Source: Nonlabens tegetincola
GTDB lineage: Bacteria; Bacteroidota; Bacteroidia; Flavobacteriales; Flavobacteriaceae
Reading direction: 5' to 3'
DNA length: 64,000 bases
Assembly: GCF_002954355.1 (NCBI RefSeq)
Contig: NZ_MQVV01000014.1
Coordinates: 62,001-126,000, forward strand
Shown: positions 25,823 through 34,360 of the stretch, piece after piece
Layout: every line of letters begins with the position of its first letter
Position numbering within the stretch: position 1 is the first letter of the stretch
The notes under the pieces: model-generated
Told to the model about the DNA's origin: nothing
What the model saw: only the letters and a program-made list of their open reading frames with translations
Database searches by the model: none
Translations under genes and position numbers: made by a program

Positions 25823-26605
25823 ATGAATAAAATAATTTTAAGTTTTTTAGTTCTTGCTGTTACTCTTTCTTGTAAAGAGGAAAATAAAAAAGAAGTCATT
25901 GAGGAAGAAGTAATGGTTGAAGAACAGACTAATTATGAACCCGAGTTGTCGATAAATCCAATATCTCATGCTACTTTTTCTATGGAATGGGATGGAACCG
26001 TATTTTACGTGGATCCTGTAGGAGGCGCACAAGCTTTTGAAGGAATGAAAAACCCGAATATTCAGCTCGTGACTGATATTCATGGTGATCACATGAATGC
26101 CGAAACCCTTAAAGCAACACAAGGAAATGCTACATTAATAACACCACAGGCAGTGGCTGATAAATTAGGAGAAGATTTTGAACCTATAATTCTTAATAAC
26201 GGTGAAGTTAAAACGATCCAGGGCTTTACTATAACTTCAATTCCTATGTATAATCTTACGGAAGAAAGATTAAAATTTCATGAAAAGGGACGCGGTAATG
26301 GTTATGTTATTGAAAAAAACGGTTATCGAGTTTACATTTCTGGTGATACTGAGGATATTCCAGAAATGCGTAATCTTGAGAATATAAATAAAGCTATTGT
26401 TTGTATGAACTTACCATATACTATGGATATAGAGCAAGCGGCAAATGCTGTTTTACAGTTTCAACCACAAGAGGTGATTCCTTATCATTATCGCGGTACC
26501 GATGGTTATCAAGATGTAGAGAAATTCAAAAAATCTATTGAAGAGGTTAATTCCGACATCAAAGTAAGTTTGATGGAGTGGTATCCAAATAGAGATAATG
26601 GATAA
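25823..26605 (+). CDS. MBL-fold metallohydrolase lipoprotein
   Basis: A 260-residue lipoprotein (TLSC, Cys17). Its fold is seen in the pattern ISHATFSMEWDGTVFYVDP, then TDIHGDHMN for the metal motif (Asp in place of the first His of HxHxDH), VYISGDTED and a late IPYHYRGTDG. This is the branch near UPF0173/UlaG-like hydrolases. Its substrate cannot be told. Being lipid-anchored it should act outside the cytoplasm. It is a single gene, divergent from the PhoX-like gene. Confidence 0.8.
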   Translation: MNKIILSFLVLAVTLSCKEENKKEVIEEEVMVEEQTNYEPELSINPISHATFSMEWDGTVFYVDPVGGAQAFEGMKNPNIQLVTDIHGDHMNAETLKATQGNATLITPQAVADKLGEDFEPIILNNGEVKTIQGFTITSIPMYNLTEERLKFHEKGRGNGYVIEKNGYRVYISGDTEDIPEMRNLENINKAIVCMNLPYTMDIEQAANAVLQFQPQEVIPYHYRGTDGYQDVEKFKKSIEEVNSDIKVSLMEWYPNRDNG

Positions 26606-26742
26606 GGATGGCTATTATTTTACAAGGAATAGTGATTAATTTGAGTTATTAGTTATAATTGCTTGTTTTTCTGTGAACTAAGTATGATGTTTGTCCTACT
26701 ATTTTTAACACCAGACAAGTGTTAAATAATTGTAAACCTTTT

Positions 26743-26874
26743 GATTAATCTTTTTAATTACGTTTTTTTTTTTTCACTTTTACAAGAGTTAACTAATCAA
26801 AGCCACCGGTGGTTTAATTTCACTAACCGCTTCTTAACGAAGCATAAAATTAAACCATGAAAAAATTTAATTTA
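26743..26874 (+). repeat. Duplicated leader, copy 1
   Basis: About 130 bases running from GATTAATCTTTTTAATTA through the ATG and the first six codons of the 219-residue lipoprotein. It is repeated with few changes at 29129-29256. It holds two short hairpins: CCACCGGTGG (26803-26812) and GCTTCTTAACGAAGC (26829-26843). It probably acts as promoter plus 5' untranslated region. Confidence 0.85.
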
Positions 26875-27516
26875 TTATTATTACTACTTTTAGCAGTGGT
26901 AAGTTTTTCTTGTCAAACAGATTCAGAAGAACCATTAGATAAAGAATCAAATCAAATCCTTTCAAAATCAGGATTTGATGCAGAATCTACCTATTTTAGT
27001 ATTCTATCGAACACTGAAGACGGCATGATACAATTTGATAATCTTGATAATACTGAAAAACAAGCTGTTTGGGTATTTAAGTATAACAGATTTATTACAG
27101 ATAATGCCTTAAATACTGCACAATTGGATGTTGTAAATGCCGTAAAAAATTATGTTGAATCGGTTGATTTTGACACAGAGCCAAATGATGCCGCAGAGGC
27201 TTCATTAGAAGATCAAATACAATCTGTATTTGATGAAGATACTTCAAGTTTTTTGTTATTAACTCTTGAAAATGGTCCTAGTGATATTAATCAAAGCGGT
27301 GCCACTCAGACTGAAGGTTGCTTTTGGTGTGATGAAATTGTTTCAGGATCAGAAGGACCTTGTGAGGCTGTGTGGATGGATACTGGTGCAGGCGACGGAC
27401 ATATCGCATATGTGCGACCAGTTAAAAGAAAAAAAAGACGTTTTTGGATAGGTTGGGGTTCAGAGTATAATAGTACAACTCCTTGTACTATGCAAGAATT
27501 TATTAACGAAGGGTAA
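26857..27516 (+). CDS. Lipoprotein resembling fulvocin C-related bacteriocin proteins
   Basis: A 219-residue lipoprotein (SFSC, Cys19). The middle (FDNLDNTEKQAVWVFKYN, then LNTAQLDVVNAVKNYV) recalls fulvocin C-related proteins of Bacteroidota, where a helical part precedes a Cys-containing tail. The tail here has four Cys (CFWC, GPC, TPC) and a strongly basic stretch KRKKRR followed by a Trp- and Gly-rich end. An antibacterial or toxin-like tail is possible. Recognition is from memory of sequence style, not a search. Two unknown secreted genes follow, and its leader is duplicated before a broken gene at 29238. Confidence 0.45.
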   Translation: MKKFNLLLLLLLAVVSFSCQTDSEEPLDKESNQILSKSGFDAESTYFSILSNTEDGMIQFDNLDNTEKQAVWVFKYNRFITDNALNTAQLDVVNAVKNYVESVDFDTEPNDAAEASLEDQIQSVFDEDTSSFLLLTLENGPSDINQSGATQTEGCFWCDEIVSGSEGPCEAVWMDTGAGDGHIAYVRPVKRKKRRFWIGWGSEYNSTTPCTMQEFINEG

Positions 27517-27519
27517 GCA

Positions 27520-28161
27520 ATGTTGCAAATTATTAATCTCTTACAAATTCAAAAGGAACATTATATTATGTTCCTTTTTATATTGATCACGCAATTGACT
27601 TATTGTCAGGTAGACAGATCTGCTATTGAACAACCAGACACATTAACAACAGTATTTTTAAAAAATAAAAAGACTGGTTTTTATCCGCAATTAAAATTAC
27701 AAAACAAAGGAATAAATGCGAACGGTTATAATGTTGCAGAATTAACGAAGTTACCAATGTTTGAGAAAGTAGAACAATTGGACAGTCTTTCCTTTTTATT
27801 TCAACGATCTTATAGAAATGAAATTGTCAAATGTGAATATATTCTTTTCTCAGCAGATAGTATTAATGACCCTAACTTAGTCCGGATCGCTTTTAACAAT
27901 AGCTTGTACGAAAAATTTAAAAATAGAAAAAATTGGTTTACATTAAAAATAGAACAAGAAGTTCCAGAAGATTTTTATGACAAAAAATTTGTCTATGTAG
28001 GATTTAAAATGATCACACCTACAAGTTATCGTGTGTTCAAGGATAAAAAAAATGTCGCTTTAAATTTATATGTAGATTCTCAAAAGGGTTGGACTCCTGT
28101 ACGAAATTATAATTTATTTAAGTGGTTTCCAGCATTTCGTCTATATTATACTGATTACTAA
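27520..28161 (+). CDS. Unknown exported protein
   Basis: A 213-residue protein starting three bases after the preceding stop, so it is likely in one operon with it. The N-terminus has a hydrophobic stretch IMFLFILITQLTYCQ that looks like a signal peptide; Met17 (27568) is an alternative start. The rest is a mix of short strands and charged residues with no motif I recognise; the only Cys after the signal region is in IVKCEYI. Position suggests a partner, immunity or accessory protein of the lipoprotein upstream. Confidence 0.55.
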   Translation: MLQIINLLQIQKEHYIMFLFILITQLTYCQVDRSAIEQPDTLTTVFLKNKKTGFYPQLKLQNKGINANGYNVAELTKLPMFEKVEQLDSLSFLFQRSYRNEIVKCEYILFSADSINDPNLVRIAFNNSLYEKFKNRKNWFTLKIEQEVPEDFYDKKFVYVGFKMITPTSYRVFKDKKNVALNLYVDSQKGWTPVRNYNLFKWFPAFRLYYTDY

Positions 28162-28288
28162 TGACGAACAGTTTTGCTATATATAAATAAGATAATAGGT
28201 GCAGAGTAAGACGGTTTTGAACAGGCTATTAAACTTCGAGTGTACTTTTGTCATATTTTGAACCTGATTAGATAAACGATGCAAAAAA

Positions 28289-29134
28289 ATGATTGTACAT
28301 AGTTTAAAAAATATCTTACGCTGGATGCTCTTAGTGTGTCCAGCGTTACTATTTAGTCAAGAGCAAAATTTCAAATTTTATGATTTAAATTCTAAAACCC
28401 AACTAAAGGAATTTTATTTAGATGTTGTAAGTGAGGTAAATCACCAAATATTTTATCCTGACAATAATGGAATAGTTACAATTGATAAAAAAATTATTCA
28501 AACTAGTTCCTCTATTTATTTACATCATAATTTTAATCAGATACTTATAGAAAACAGTCTTTTTAATAAAGAAACTATCAATATTAAAAGCCCTGAACAA
28601 ATTTTGGATGAAATTGTACTTGGTGAAGAAGTACCTGTAATTGTAAATATAGGTGCCTTCAAGGGTAGCAAGCCTCCCATGACGATTACCTCTCAGCCCT
28701 TTTATGTTGGTATAAAGGTTCCTGATTCATTATCTTATTTATTGCGTGATGTTAATATACCAATTAGAAAAAAAGGAATTTGGGTTCCGGGAAGTAAAGG
28801 AGCTGTTTGTAAGGTAGATTTTTTTGTTCTTAATGAATCCACTGGATATATAAGAAAGGTGAATAACGAGAACTATCAAATTAATATTACAAGCAATCGT
28901 TCTCATGTTATTAATATTAAAATAATTGAAAGGATTCTTGTTAACTCTGGAGAAACTTTTGTAATCTGCTTATCTCCCATAAAAGGCTCCCTTAATATAA
29001 AAGAGGCGCCTTCAAAAAAGAATAAAAATGTCAAGAAATTCTTTGCTTCAAAAAGAAATGATTCTATTTTTTTAAAGGATGCAACAGTAGATTCTTGTTC
29101 TAAAATAAATATTAATTTAGAAGTGTTAGATTAA
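28289..29134 (+). CDS. Unknown exported protein
   Basis: A 281-residue protein with a signal peptide (residues 1-23, ending LLFSQ). The mature part is rich in Ile, Asn and Lys, suggesting beta structure, with a Ser/Lys-rich segment near 240-260 (SKKNKNVKKFF). Two Cys occur late (VICLS and DSCSK). I do not recognise a family. It ends inside the second copy of the duplicated leader. With the two genes before it, it forms a plus-strand cluster of secreted proteins of accessory character. Confidence 0.55.
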   Translation: MIVHSLKNILRWMLLVCPALLFSQEQNFKFYDLNSKTQLKEFYLDVVSEVNHQIFYPDNNGIVTIDKKIIQTSSSIYLHHNFNQILIENSLFNKETINIKSPEQILDEIVLGEEVPVIVNIGAFKGSKPPMTITSQPFYVGIKVPDSLSYLLRDVNIPIRKKGIWVPGSKGAVCKVDFFVLNESTGYIRKVNNENYQINITSNRSHVINIKIIERILVNSGETFVICLSPIKGSLNIKEAPSKKNKNVKKFFASKRNDSIFLKDATVDSCSKININLEVLD

Positions 29135-29256
29135 TCTTCTTAATTAGGTTTTTTTATACTTTTACAAGAGTTAACTAATCAAAACCACCGTGGTTTAATT
29201 TCACTAACCGCTTCTTAACGAAGCATAAAATTAAACCATGAAAAAATTTAATTTAC
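29129..29256 (+). repeat. Duplicated leader, copy 2
   Basis: Nearly the same as 26743-26874 from GATTAATC through ATG and six codons. One G is missing from the first hairpin (CCACCGTGG), one A/G differs nearby, and the T run is shorter. It overlaps the stop of the 281-residue gene by a few bases. Confidence 0.85.
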
Positions 29257-29591
29257 TATTTCTACTATTATCCGTATTAAGCTTTTCTAGTCAAACAGAT
29301 TGAGAGTAACCATTAGAAAAAGTAATTACTTCTAGTGTTGAGATTCCAGCATATGGTTGGCTTGGTGTACAGGTTGACTATTTTGATGATGGGTTTGTTG
29401 TTCCATGTTACAACCAAAGAAATATTAAAAACCTAAGGTATAATTGGCAAATGTTGAAACCTTGTGCCATAAAAGAAAAAGGGATAGTTAAGGACTTTTG
29501 GTGGGAATTTTATTCTAAGAAAGATTTAGATGACGTTCAAAACCACATTAATCTAATACCGATAGAATTAATTATTGGAAGAATGAATTAA
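29238..29591 (+). pseudogene. Broken lipoprotein gene behind duplicated leader
   Basis: ATG at 29238 begins MKKFNLLFLLLSVLSFSSQT, almost the signal of the 219-residue lipoprotein, but the lipobox Cys has become Ser and two stops (TGA and TAA, codons 22 and 24) follow at once. The same frame then stays open for 93 codons to 29591, with a body unlike the first copy (VEIPAYGWLGVQVDYFDDG, two Cys, several Trp). This looks like a recent decay of a second secreted protein that shared a leader and signal peptide but had its own C-terminal domain. Confidence 0.75.
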
Positions 29592-29598
29592 AAGTTAC

Positions 29599-29614
29599 GC
29601 TTTCGCGGAAGCGA
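29599..29614. repeat. 16-bp palindrome, copy 6 (variant)
   Basis: CGCTTTCGCGGAAGCG, one base from the consensus, eight bases after the stop of the broken gene. Confidence 0.85.
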
Positions 29615-29641
29615 AATAATCAAAAAAACTTTTCTTAACTA

Positions 29642-29671
29642 TTGTACATGTATAAAATAAGATTATCTTTG
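29642..29671 (+). promoter_or_regulatory. rpmH promoter
   Basis: TTG at 29642-29644, 19 bases, then TATCTTTG at 29664-29671, the Bacteroidota -33/-7 pattern. CACCCG follows, as at the rpmE promoter. The leader to the ATG would be about 58 bases. Confidence 0.75.
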
Positions 29672-29734
29672 CACCCGATTTAAAATGAAGGTATGGTACC
29701 TTCTTTATAATTTATTGAAACAGATTTTTGAGCT

Positions 29735-29899
29735 ATGGCACAGAAGAGAACATATCAACCTAGTAAGAGAAAAAGAAGAAACAAACACGGTTTCCGCGAG
29801 CGTATGGCTTCAGCAAACGGTCGTAAAGTACTAGCTCGTCGTAGAGCAAAAGGACGTAAAAAATTATCTGTTTCTACTGAAAGAAGACATAAAAAATAA
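29735..29899 (+). CDS. rpmH: 50S ribosomal protein L34
   Basis: A 54-residue very basic protein, too short for most gene lists. It reads [20 protein letters not shown], then [20 protein letters not shown] and a short tail ending in RRHKK, the standard L34 sequence. It is part of the large ribosomal subunit. Unlike many bacteria it is not beside dnaA or rnpA here; carB follows after a terminator. Promoter and terminator both look clear. Confidence 0.97.
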   Translation: MAQKRTYQPSKRKRRNKHGFRERMASANGRKVLARRRAKGRKKLSVSTERRHKK

Positions 29900-29921
29900 T
29901 GATTGTTCATTATTACTTAAT

Positions 29922-29957
29922 AAAGGCGTTAATCTTAAGGGTTAACGCCTTTTTTTA
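29922..29957 (+). terminator. rpmH terminator
   Basis: AAAGGCGTTAA and TTAACGCCTTT around CTTAAGGG-type loop, then a run of seven or more T, 22 bases after the rpmH stop. Confidence 0.9.
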
Positions 29958-29962
29958 TAACT

Positions 29963-29970
29963 TATCTTTG
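29963..29970 (+). promoter_or_regulatory. Possible -7 element of carB
   Basis: TATCTTTG matches TAnnTTTG exactly and lies 28 bases before the carB ATG. It directly follows the rpmH terminator; no clear TTG is found at -33 because that region is the terminator's T run. Confidence 0.5.
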
Positions 29971-29998
29971 AATTCCTAAATTACACATTTCCACACCG

Positions 29999-32851
29999 AT
30001 GGCTAAACGATCAGACTTAAAATCCATATTACTTATAGGTAGCGGTCCAATTATTATTGGGCAAGCATGTGAATTTGACTACTCAGGTTCTCAAGCATTG
30101 AGATCACTGCGTGAAGATGGTATTGAAACCATACTTATCAATTCAAATCCTGCGACTATTATGACTGACCCTAGTATGGCAGATCATGTATACTTGCTAC
30201 CGCTTAACACAAACTCAATTAGAAAGATTCTAAAAGAGCATCCACAAATTGATGCAGTGTTACCGACAATGGGAGGACAAACAGCTCTTAACTTGTGTAT
30301 TGAAGCGCAAGAAAAAGGAATTTGGGAAGAGCACGGTGTTGACTTAATAGGTGTAAATATTGATGCTATTAATATCACCGAGGATCGTGAGAAGTTTAGA
30401 GAACTCATGGAAAAAATAGGTGTAGGTATGGCGCCACAAGCTACTGCTACATCATTCTTAAAAGGAAAAGAAATTGCGCAGGAATTCGGATTTCCTCTTT
30501 GTATAAGATCATCCTTTACTTTAGGTGGTGCAGGAGCAGCAATTGTTCACAAGGAAGAAGATTATGATGAATTACTACGTCGTGGACTAGAGGCTTCTCC
30601 TATTCATGAAGTAATGATCGATAAAGCCTTGCTAGGTTGGAAAGAATACGAATTAGAATTATTACGCGATAAAAATGATAACGTAGTAATCATCTGTGTA
30701 ATTGAAAACATGGATCCTATGGGAATTCATACAGGTGATTCTATTACAGTAGCACCTGCTATGACCTTATCAGATCGTACGTATCAAAAAATGCGTGATA
30801 TGGCTATCCATATGATGCGCAGTATAGGTGAATTTGAAGGTGGTTGTAATGTTCAATTTGCTGTTAGTCCAGACGAAAAAGAGGAAATCATTGCCATTGA
30901 AATAAATCCTCGTGTTTCTAGATCATCGGCGCTTGCAAGTAAAGCTACCGGTTATCCAATCGCAAAAATAGCTACTAAACTTGCTTTAGGTTATACCCTA
31001 GATGAGTTGAACAACCAGATCACGGGTAGTACATCTGCCTTGTTTGAACCTACAATCGATTATGTAATTGTTAAAATTCCACGATGGAACTTTGATAAGT
31101 TTGAAGGCTCAGACCGCACACTAGGCTTACAAATGAAAGCCGTAGGTGAGGTGATGGGAATTGGTAGATCATTCCAAGAAGCTTTGCACAAAGCAACACA
31201 GTCACTTGAAATTAAAAGAAACGGACTAGGTGCCGATGGTAAGGGTTACCGTGACTACAATCAAGTGATTGATAAGTTAACCAATGCAAGTTGGGATAGG
31301 GTTTTTGCACTGTATGATGCTATCGAAATGGGAATTTCTCTTTCACGTATTCATGAGATCACTCGTATTGACATGTGGTTCTTGCAGCAGTTTGAGGAAT
31401 TGCACCAACTAGAAAAGGAGATTTCAAAGTTTGATATAAATACGCTTTCGCGAAAGCTACTCTTAGAGGCTAAACAAAAAGGATTTGCCGATAGACAGAT
31501 AGCACACATGCTAGGATGCCTAGAAAGTGAGGTATACAACAAAAGAGACGAGATGAACATTAACCGTGTTTATAAGCTCGTAGATACCTGTGCTGCAGAG
31601 TTTCCTGCTATGACGCCTTATTACTACTCAACCTTTGAGGCAGAGATGCAAACTGCTGATGGTAAGAGGTTTGCGCAAAATGAAAGTGTTGTATCGGATA
31701 AAAAGAAAATTATTGTATTAGGATCAGGTCCTAACCGTATAGGCCAAGGAATTGAATTTGATTACTGTTGTGTTCATGGTGTATATGCTGCTCAAGAATG
31801 TGGTTATGAGACTATCATGATTAACTGTAATCCTGAGACTGTGTCTACCGATTTTGACACAGCTGATAAGCTGTATTTTGAACCTGTATTCTGGGAACAT
31901 ATTTATGATATTATTCGTCATGAAAAGCCAGAAGGAGTTATAGTCCAACTAGGTGGACAAACAGCGCTTAAACTAGCTGAGAAATTAGATCGTTACGGTA
32001 TTAAAATTATGGGTACAAGCTACGACGCGCTGGACCTAGCTGAAGATCGTGGACGTTTTTCAACCTTGTTAAAAGAGAACAACATACCTTATCCTAAATT
32101 TGATACAGCAACAACGCCAGATGAGGCCTTAAAAGTAGCCGATGAATTAGATTTCCCGATTCTAGTGCGTCCTTCCTACGTACTTGGTGGTCAAGGGATG
32201 AAAATTGTCATCAATAAACAAGAGCTAGAAGCACACGTTGTTGATATTTTAAGAAAAATACCTAATAACGTTCTTTTACTAGATCATTATCTAGATGGTG
32301 CCATAGAAGCTGAAGCAGATGCTATTTGTGATGGTGAAAATGTTTATATCATAGGTATCATGGAACACATTGAACCATGTGGAATACACTCTGGTGATTC
32401 TAACGCTACATTGCCTCCTTTTAATCTAGGAGATCTTGTAATGCAGCAAATTAAAGATCACACTAAAAAAATCGCACTTGCACTTAAGACTGTTGGTTTG
32501 ATCAACATACAGTTTGCAATCAAAGATGATACGGTTTACATTATCGAGGCTAATCCTAGAGCATCTCGTACAGTACCTTTTATTGCTAAAGCTTACGGAG
32601 AACCGTATGTAAACTATGCTACTAAAATAATGCTAGGAGAGAAAAAGGTTACTGACTTTGAATTTAATCCACAATTAGAAGGTTATGCGATCAAGCAACC
32701 TGTGTTTTCATTCAATAAATTTCCAAATGTAGACAAGAGATTAGGTCCAGAAATGAAATCAACTGGTGAGAGTATTTTATTTGTAGACAGCCTTAAGGAT
32801 GACGAGTTCTACGATTTATATGCACGTCGACGTATGTATTTAAGTAAATAA
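29999..32851 (+). CDS. carB: Carbamoyl-phosphate synthase large subunit
   Basis: A 950-residue enzyme for arginine and pyrimidine synthesis. Two ATP-grasp halves are clear, each opening with LIGSGPIIIGQACEFDYSG or VLGSGPNRIGQGIEFDYCC, with the oligomerisation region between (about 400-555). It ends soon after GPEMKSTGES, so the MGS-like C-terminal domain of about 130 residues that binds allosteric effectors in E. coli CarB (1073 residues) is missing. I recall other Flavobacteriaceae with the same short form. A palindrome copy lies near residue 483, read as TLSRK. carA is not in the window. Confidence 0.95.
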   Translation: MAKRSDLKSILLIGSGPIIIGQACEFDYSGSQALRSLREDGIETILINSNPATIMTDPSMADHVYLLPLNTNSIRKILKEHPQIDAVLPTMGGQTALNLCIEAQEKGIWEEHGVDLIGVNIDAINITEDREKFRELMEKIGVGMAPQATATSFLKGKEIAQEFGFPLCIRSSFTLGGAGAAIVHKEEDYDELLRRGLEASPIHEVMIDKALLGWKEYELELLRDKNDNVVIICVIENMDPMGIHTGDSITVAPAMTLSDRTYQKMRDMAIHMMRSIGEFEGGCNVQFAVSPDEKEEIIAIEINPRVSRSSALASKATGYPIAKIATKLALGYTLDELNNQITGSTSALFEPTIDYVIVKIPRWNFDKFEGSDRTLGLQMKAVGEVMGIGRSFQEALHKATQSLEIKRNGLGADGKGYRDYNQVIDKLTNASWDRVFALYDAIEMGISLSRIHEITRIDMWFLQQFEELHQLEKEISKFDINTLSRKLLLEAKQKGFADRQIAHMLGCLESEVYNKRDEMNINRVYKLVDTCAAEFPAMTPYYYSTFEAEMQTADGKRFAQNESVVSDKKKIIVLGSGPNRIGQGIEFDYCCVHGVYAAQECGYETIMINCNPETVSTDFDTADKLYFEPVFWEHIYDIIRHEKPEGVIVQLGGQTALKLAEKLDRYGIKIMGTSYDALDLAEDRGRFSTLLKENNIPYPKFDTATTPDEALKVADELDFPILVRPSYVLGGQGMKIVINKQELEAHVVDILRKIPNNVLLLDHYLDGAIEAEADAICDGENVYIIGIMEHIEPCGIHSGDSNATLPPFNLGDLVMQQIKDHTKKIALALKTVGLINIQFAIKDDTVYIIEANPRASRTVPFIAKAYGEPYVNYATKIMLGEKKVTDFEFNPQLEGYAIKQPVFSFNKFPNVDKRLGPEMKSTGESILFVDSLKDDEFYDLYARRRMYLSK
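31443..31458. repeat. 16-bp palindrome, copy 7 (variant)
   Basis: CGCTTTCGCGAAAGCT, last base changed, in carB, read as LSRK. Confidence 0.85.
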
Positions 32852-32872
32852 TATCAAATTAAATTAATTGAT

Positions 32873-32906
32873 AAAGCCTTTGTTTGTTTGAACAAAGGCT
32901 TTTATT
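32873..32906 (+). terminator. carB terminator
   Basis: AAAGCCTTTGTT (32873-32884) pairs with AACAAAGGCTTT (32891-32902), followed by a T-rich run. It sits 21 bases after the carB stop. Confidence 0.85.
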
Positions 32907-32916
32907 TTTAAATAAT

Positions 32917-33222
32917 ATGAGAAGCCATGTAACTGTAATTAAATCTGCAACTGTTTTGCTATTTCTATTGTTCCTAGTCCAATTACTTCATAGGCTTTTT
33001 CCTATGCCAGGATTAGATGTGATCTATGTAGATTGGATCTGGATATTAATAAGCTTATTGTTGTTGGGCAGTTATGCAGCTGTGGTTACTTGGATGTTTT
33101 CTACAACCAGCACAAGCAAAAAAGTACTTTCCTCGTTGACAGTCTTAATATTAGGATTAATAGGATTGTGTTTTTGGTTGCACGAGGCAGAAGTAGAACT
33201 TAAAAAATCAGGAAGAAAATGA
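32917..33222 (+). CDS. Small membrane protein, unknown
   Basis: From ATG 32917 (an upstream TTG lies inside the carB terminator) the protein has 101 residues. Three hydrophobic segments are seen near 8-26, 40-60 and 72-90, ending in a charged tail (EAEVELKKSGRK). No family is recognised. It overlaps the next gene by four bases (ATGA), so the pair is translationally coupled and may form one complex. Confidence 0.6.
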   Translation: MRSHVTVIKSATVLLFLLFLVQLLHRLFPMPGLDVIYVDWIWILISLLLLGSYAAVVTWMFSTTSTSKKVLSSLTVLILGLIGLCFWLHEAEVELKKSGRK

Positions 33223-33581
33223 CTAACGACAAAAAAGATAAAATACGCAAACACGCCAGTATTTTTAGAGGTTTAATTATTGCTTATTCCTTAGTTTTTG
33301 TTGCGTTTCTTTTTGTAAAATTTGCAAAACCAGAGCTTTTATCTCAGGTTGTGACGGGATACACTTTTAAGTGGTATTTTTTAAGTTTTTTGAGTTTACC
33401 TATCTCGTTTTATGGTGTTTGGTATGTTTTAAACCTTGCGCCTAACCGACAACTTACAAAAACTAATCAAGTCTTAGGCTTACTATTTTTTGGAATTATA
33501 GGTATGTGGATGAGCTTTCCATGGAAAAATAAATTAGAAAAGCAGATTAAGAGAGATGAGAAGAGGATTAAGTTAGATTAG
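33219..33581 (+). CDS. Small membrane protein, unknown
   Basis: A 120-residue protein with three hydrophobic segments (about 18-36, 50-70, 84-102) and basic ends (KDKIRKHA; KQIKRDEKRIK). It is coupled by ATGA to the preceding small membrane protein. The two resemble each other in general layout, which suggests a related pair, but I recognise no family. Confidence 0.6.
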   Translation: MTNDKKDKIRKHASIFRGLIIAYSLVFVAFLFVKFAKPELLSQVVTGYTFKWYFLSFLSLPISFYGVWYVLNLAPNRQLTKTNQVLGLLFFGIIGMWMSFPWKNKLEKQIKRDEKRIKLD

Positions 33582-33582
33582 A

Positions 33583-33757
33583 TCAACGCTCACTTCTCAA
33601 CATTTTCAATGTAAATCCTCCCATAATAACGATTGCCAAAGTCATGAGAATCCACAACCATAATTTGTTTTCAAATAAGCCTTTTTCTTCTACCATTGGT
33701 TGATTGGGAATGATTAAAATTTCTTCTCCTAAGGATAATGAGGTGAGTTCTCCTCGT
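33583..33757 (-). pseudogene. Duplicated 3' end of the DUF3999 gene
   Basis: This stretch repeats the last part of the DUF3999 gene (35834-36005) with roughly 11 differences in 160 aligned bases by eye. It still encodes the C-terminal helix (ELTSLSLGEEILIIPNQP to MLRSER). The similarity stops at the REP-like hairpin on its right. An open frame fuses it to non-homologous sequence up to 33894, overlapping the transposase gene, and is not likely to be a real protein. Confidence 0.75.
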
Positions 33758-33780
33758 GGCGCGCGTTTGTAACGCGTGCC
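33758..33780. repeat. REP-like hairpin, left of the transposase
   Basis: GGCGCGCGT TTGTA ACGCGTGCC forms a strong hairpin with one wobble pair, far more GC-rich than its surroundings. It lies 29 bases past the transposase stop, at the edge of the DUF3999 duplicate. Confidence 0.75.
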
Positions 33781-33808
33781 TTTAAACTTTTGTATTGGCA
33801 ATGCAATT

Positions 33809-34360
33809 TCATTCAAACCATTTAGTAATTTCAACTGGACATTGTCCACCATCAATATAAGCACTTGCACTGCTATGAATCCACTCGTGTTCATTTCTTA
33901 CATATCCAGCTGCAACAGGATTATAATGTATGTAATTAAAAGTTGCTTCTATTTTTCTATTGCAATCCATTATTTTAGGATGAAAACCGTCTTTCCATAC
34001 TTTGTAATGAGTATGCCGTTTTGACTTTTTAGCAAAGAAAGAAAAAGTACTAAGCAACCATTCTGTTCTACTTTCTCCAGGCTCTTTTATAGCCTCGATA
34101 AATGACTTTGAGGTATACTTTTTTAAATCCCTTATAATGTCGTTGATGGGTTTGTTTTTAGTCCCTACGATCATATGGATATGACTGGGCATGATCACAT
34201 AAGCAAACACCAAAAGATCTTTTTCCTTAATACAGTAATTCAGTGCATCTTCAAAAATATGGATATAGCGATCTCGTGTAAATAAATCGATCCATTGAAC
34301 CACAGTTAGCGTTATAAAATAATTATCGTCTTGATCTCTGACCTTGTACTTTTCTGACAT
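33809..34360 (-). CDS. REP-associated tyrosine transposase (Y1, HUH type)
   Basis: A 183-residue protein of the IS200/RAYT group. The HUH motif is PSHIHMIVG near residue 60, and the likely catalytic tyrosine lies in FNYIHYNPVAAGYV near 140. Such enzymes nick single-stranded DNA at short palindromes and are thought to spread REP sequences. GC-rich palindromes lie on both sides of it here. It is a single domesticated-looking gene with no IS ends that I can see. The frame is intact. Confidence 0.9.
   Translation of the reverse strand: MSEKYKVRDQDDNYFITLTVVQWIDLFTRDRYIHIFEDALNYCIKEKDLLVFAYVIMPSHIHMIVGTKNKPINDIIRDLKKYTSKSFIEAIKEPGESRTEWLLSTFSFFAKKSKRHTHYKVWKDGFHPKIMDCNRKIEATFNYIHYNPVAAGYVRNEHEWIHSSASAYIDGGQCPVEITKWFE

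Noticed and set aside
33583-33894. Open frame of 103 codons on the minus strand
   Set aside because: Its C-terminal half is a duplicated end of DUF3999, the N-terminal half is out-of-frame transposase sequence and the REP-like hairpin. Treated as a gene fragment.
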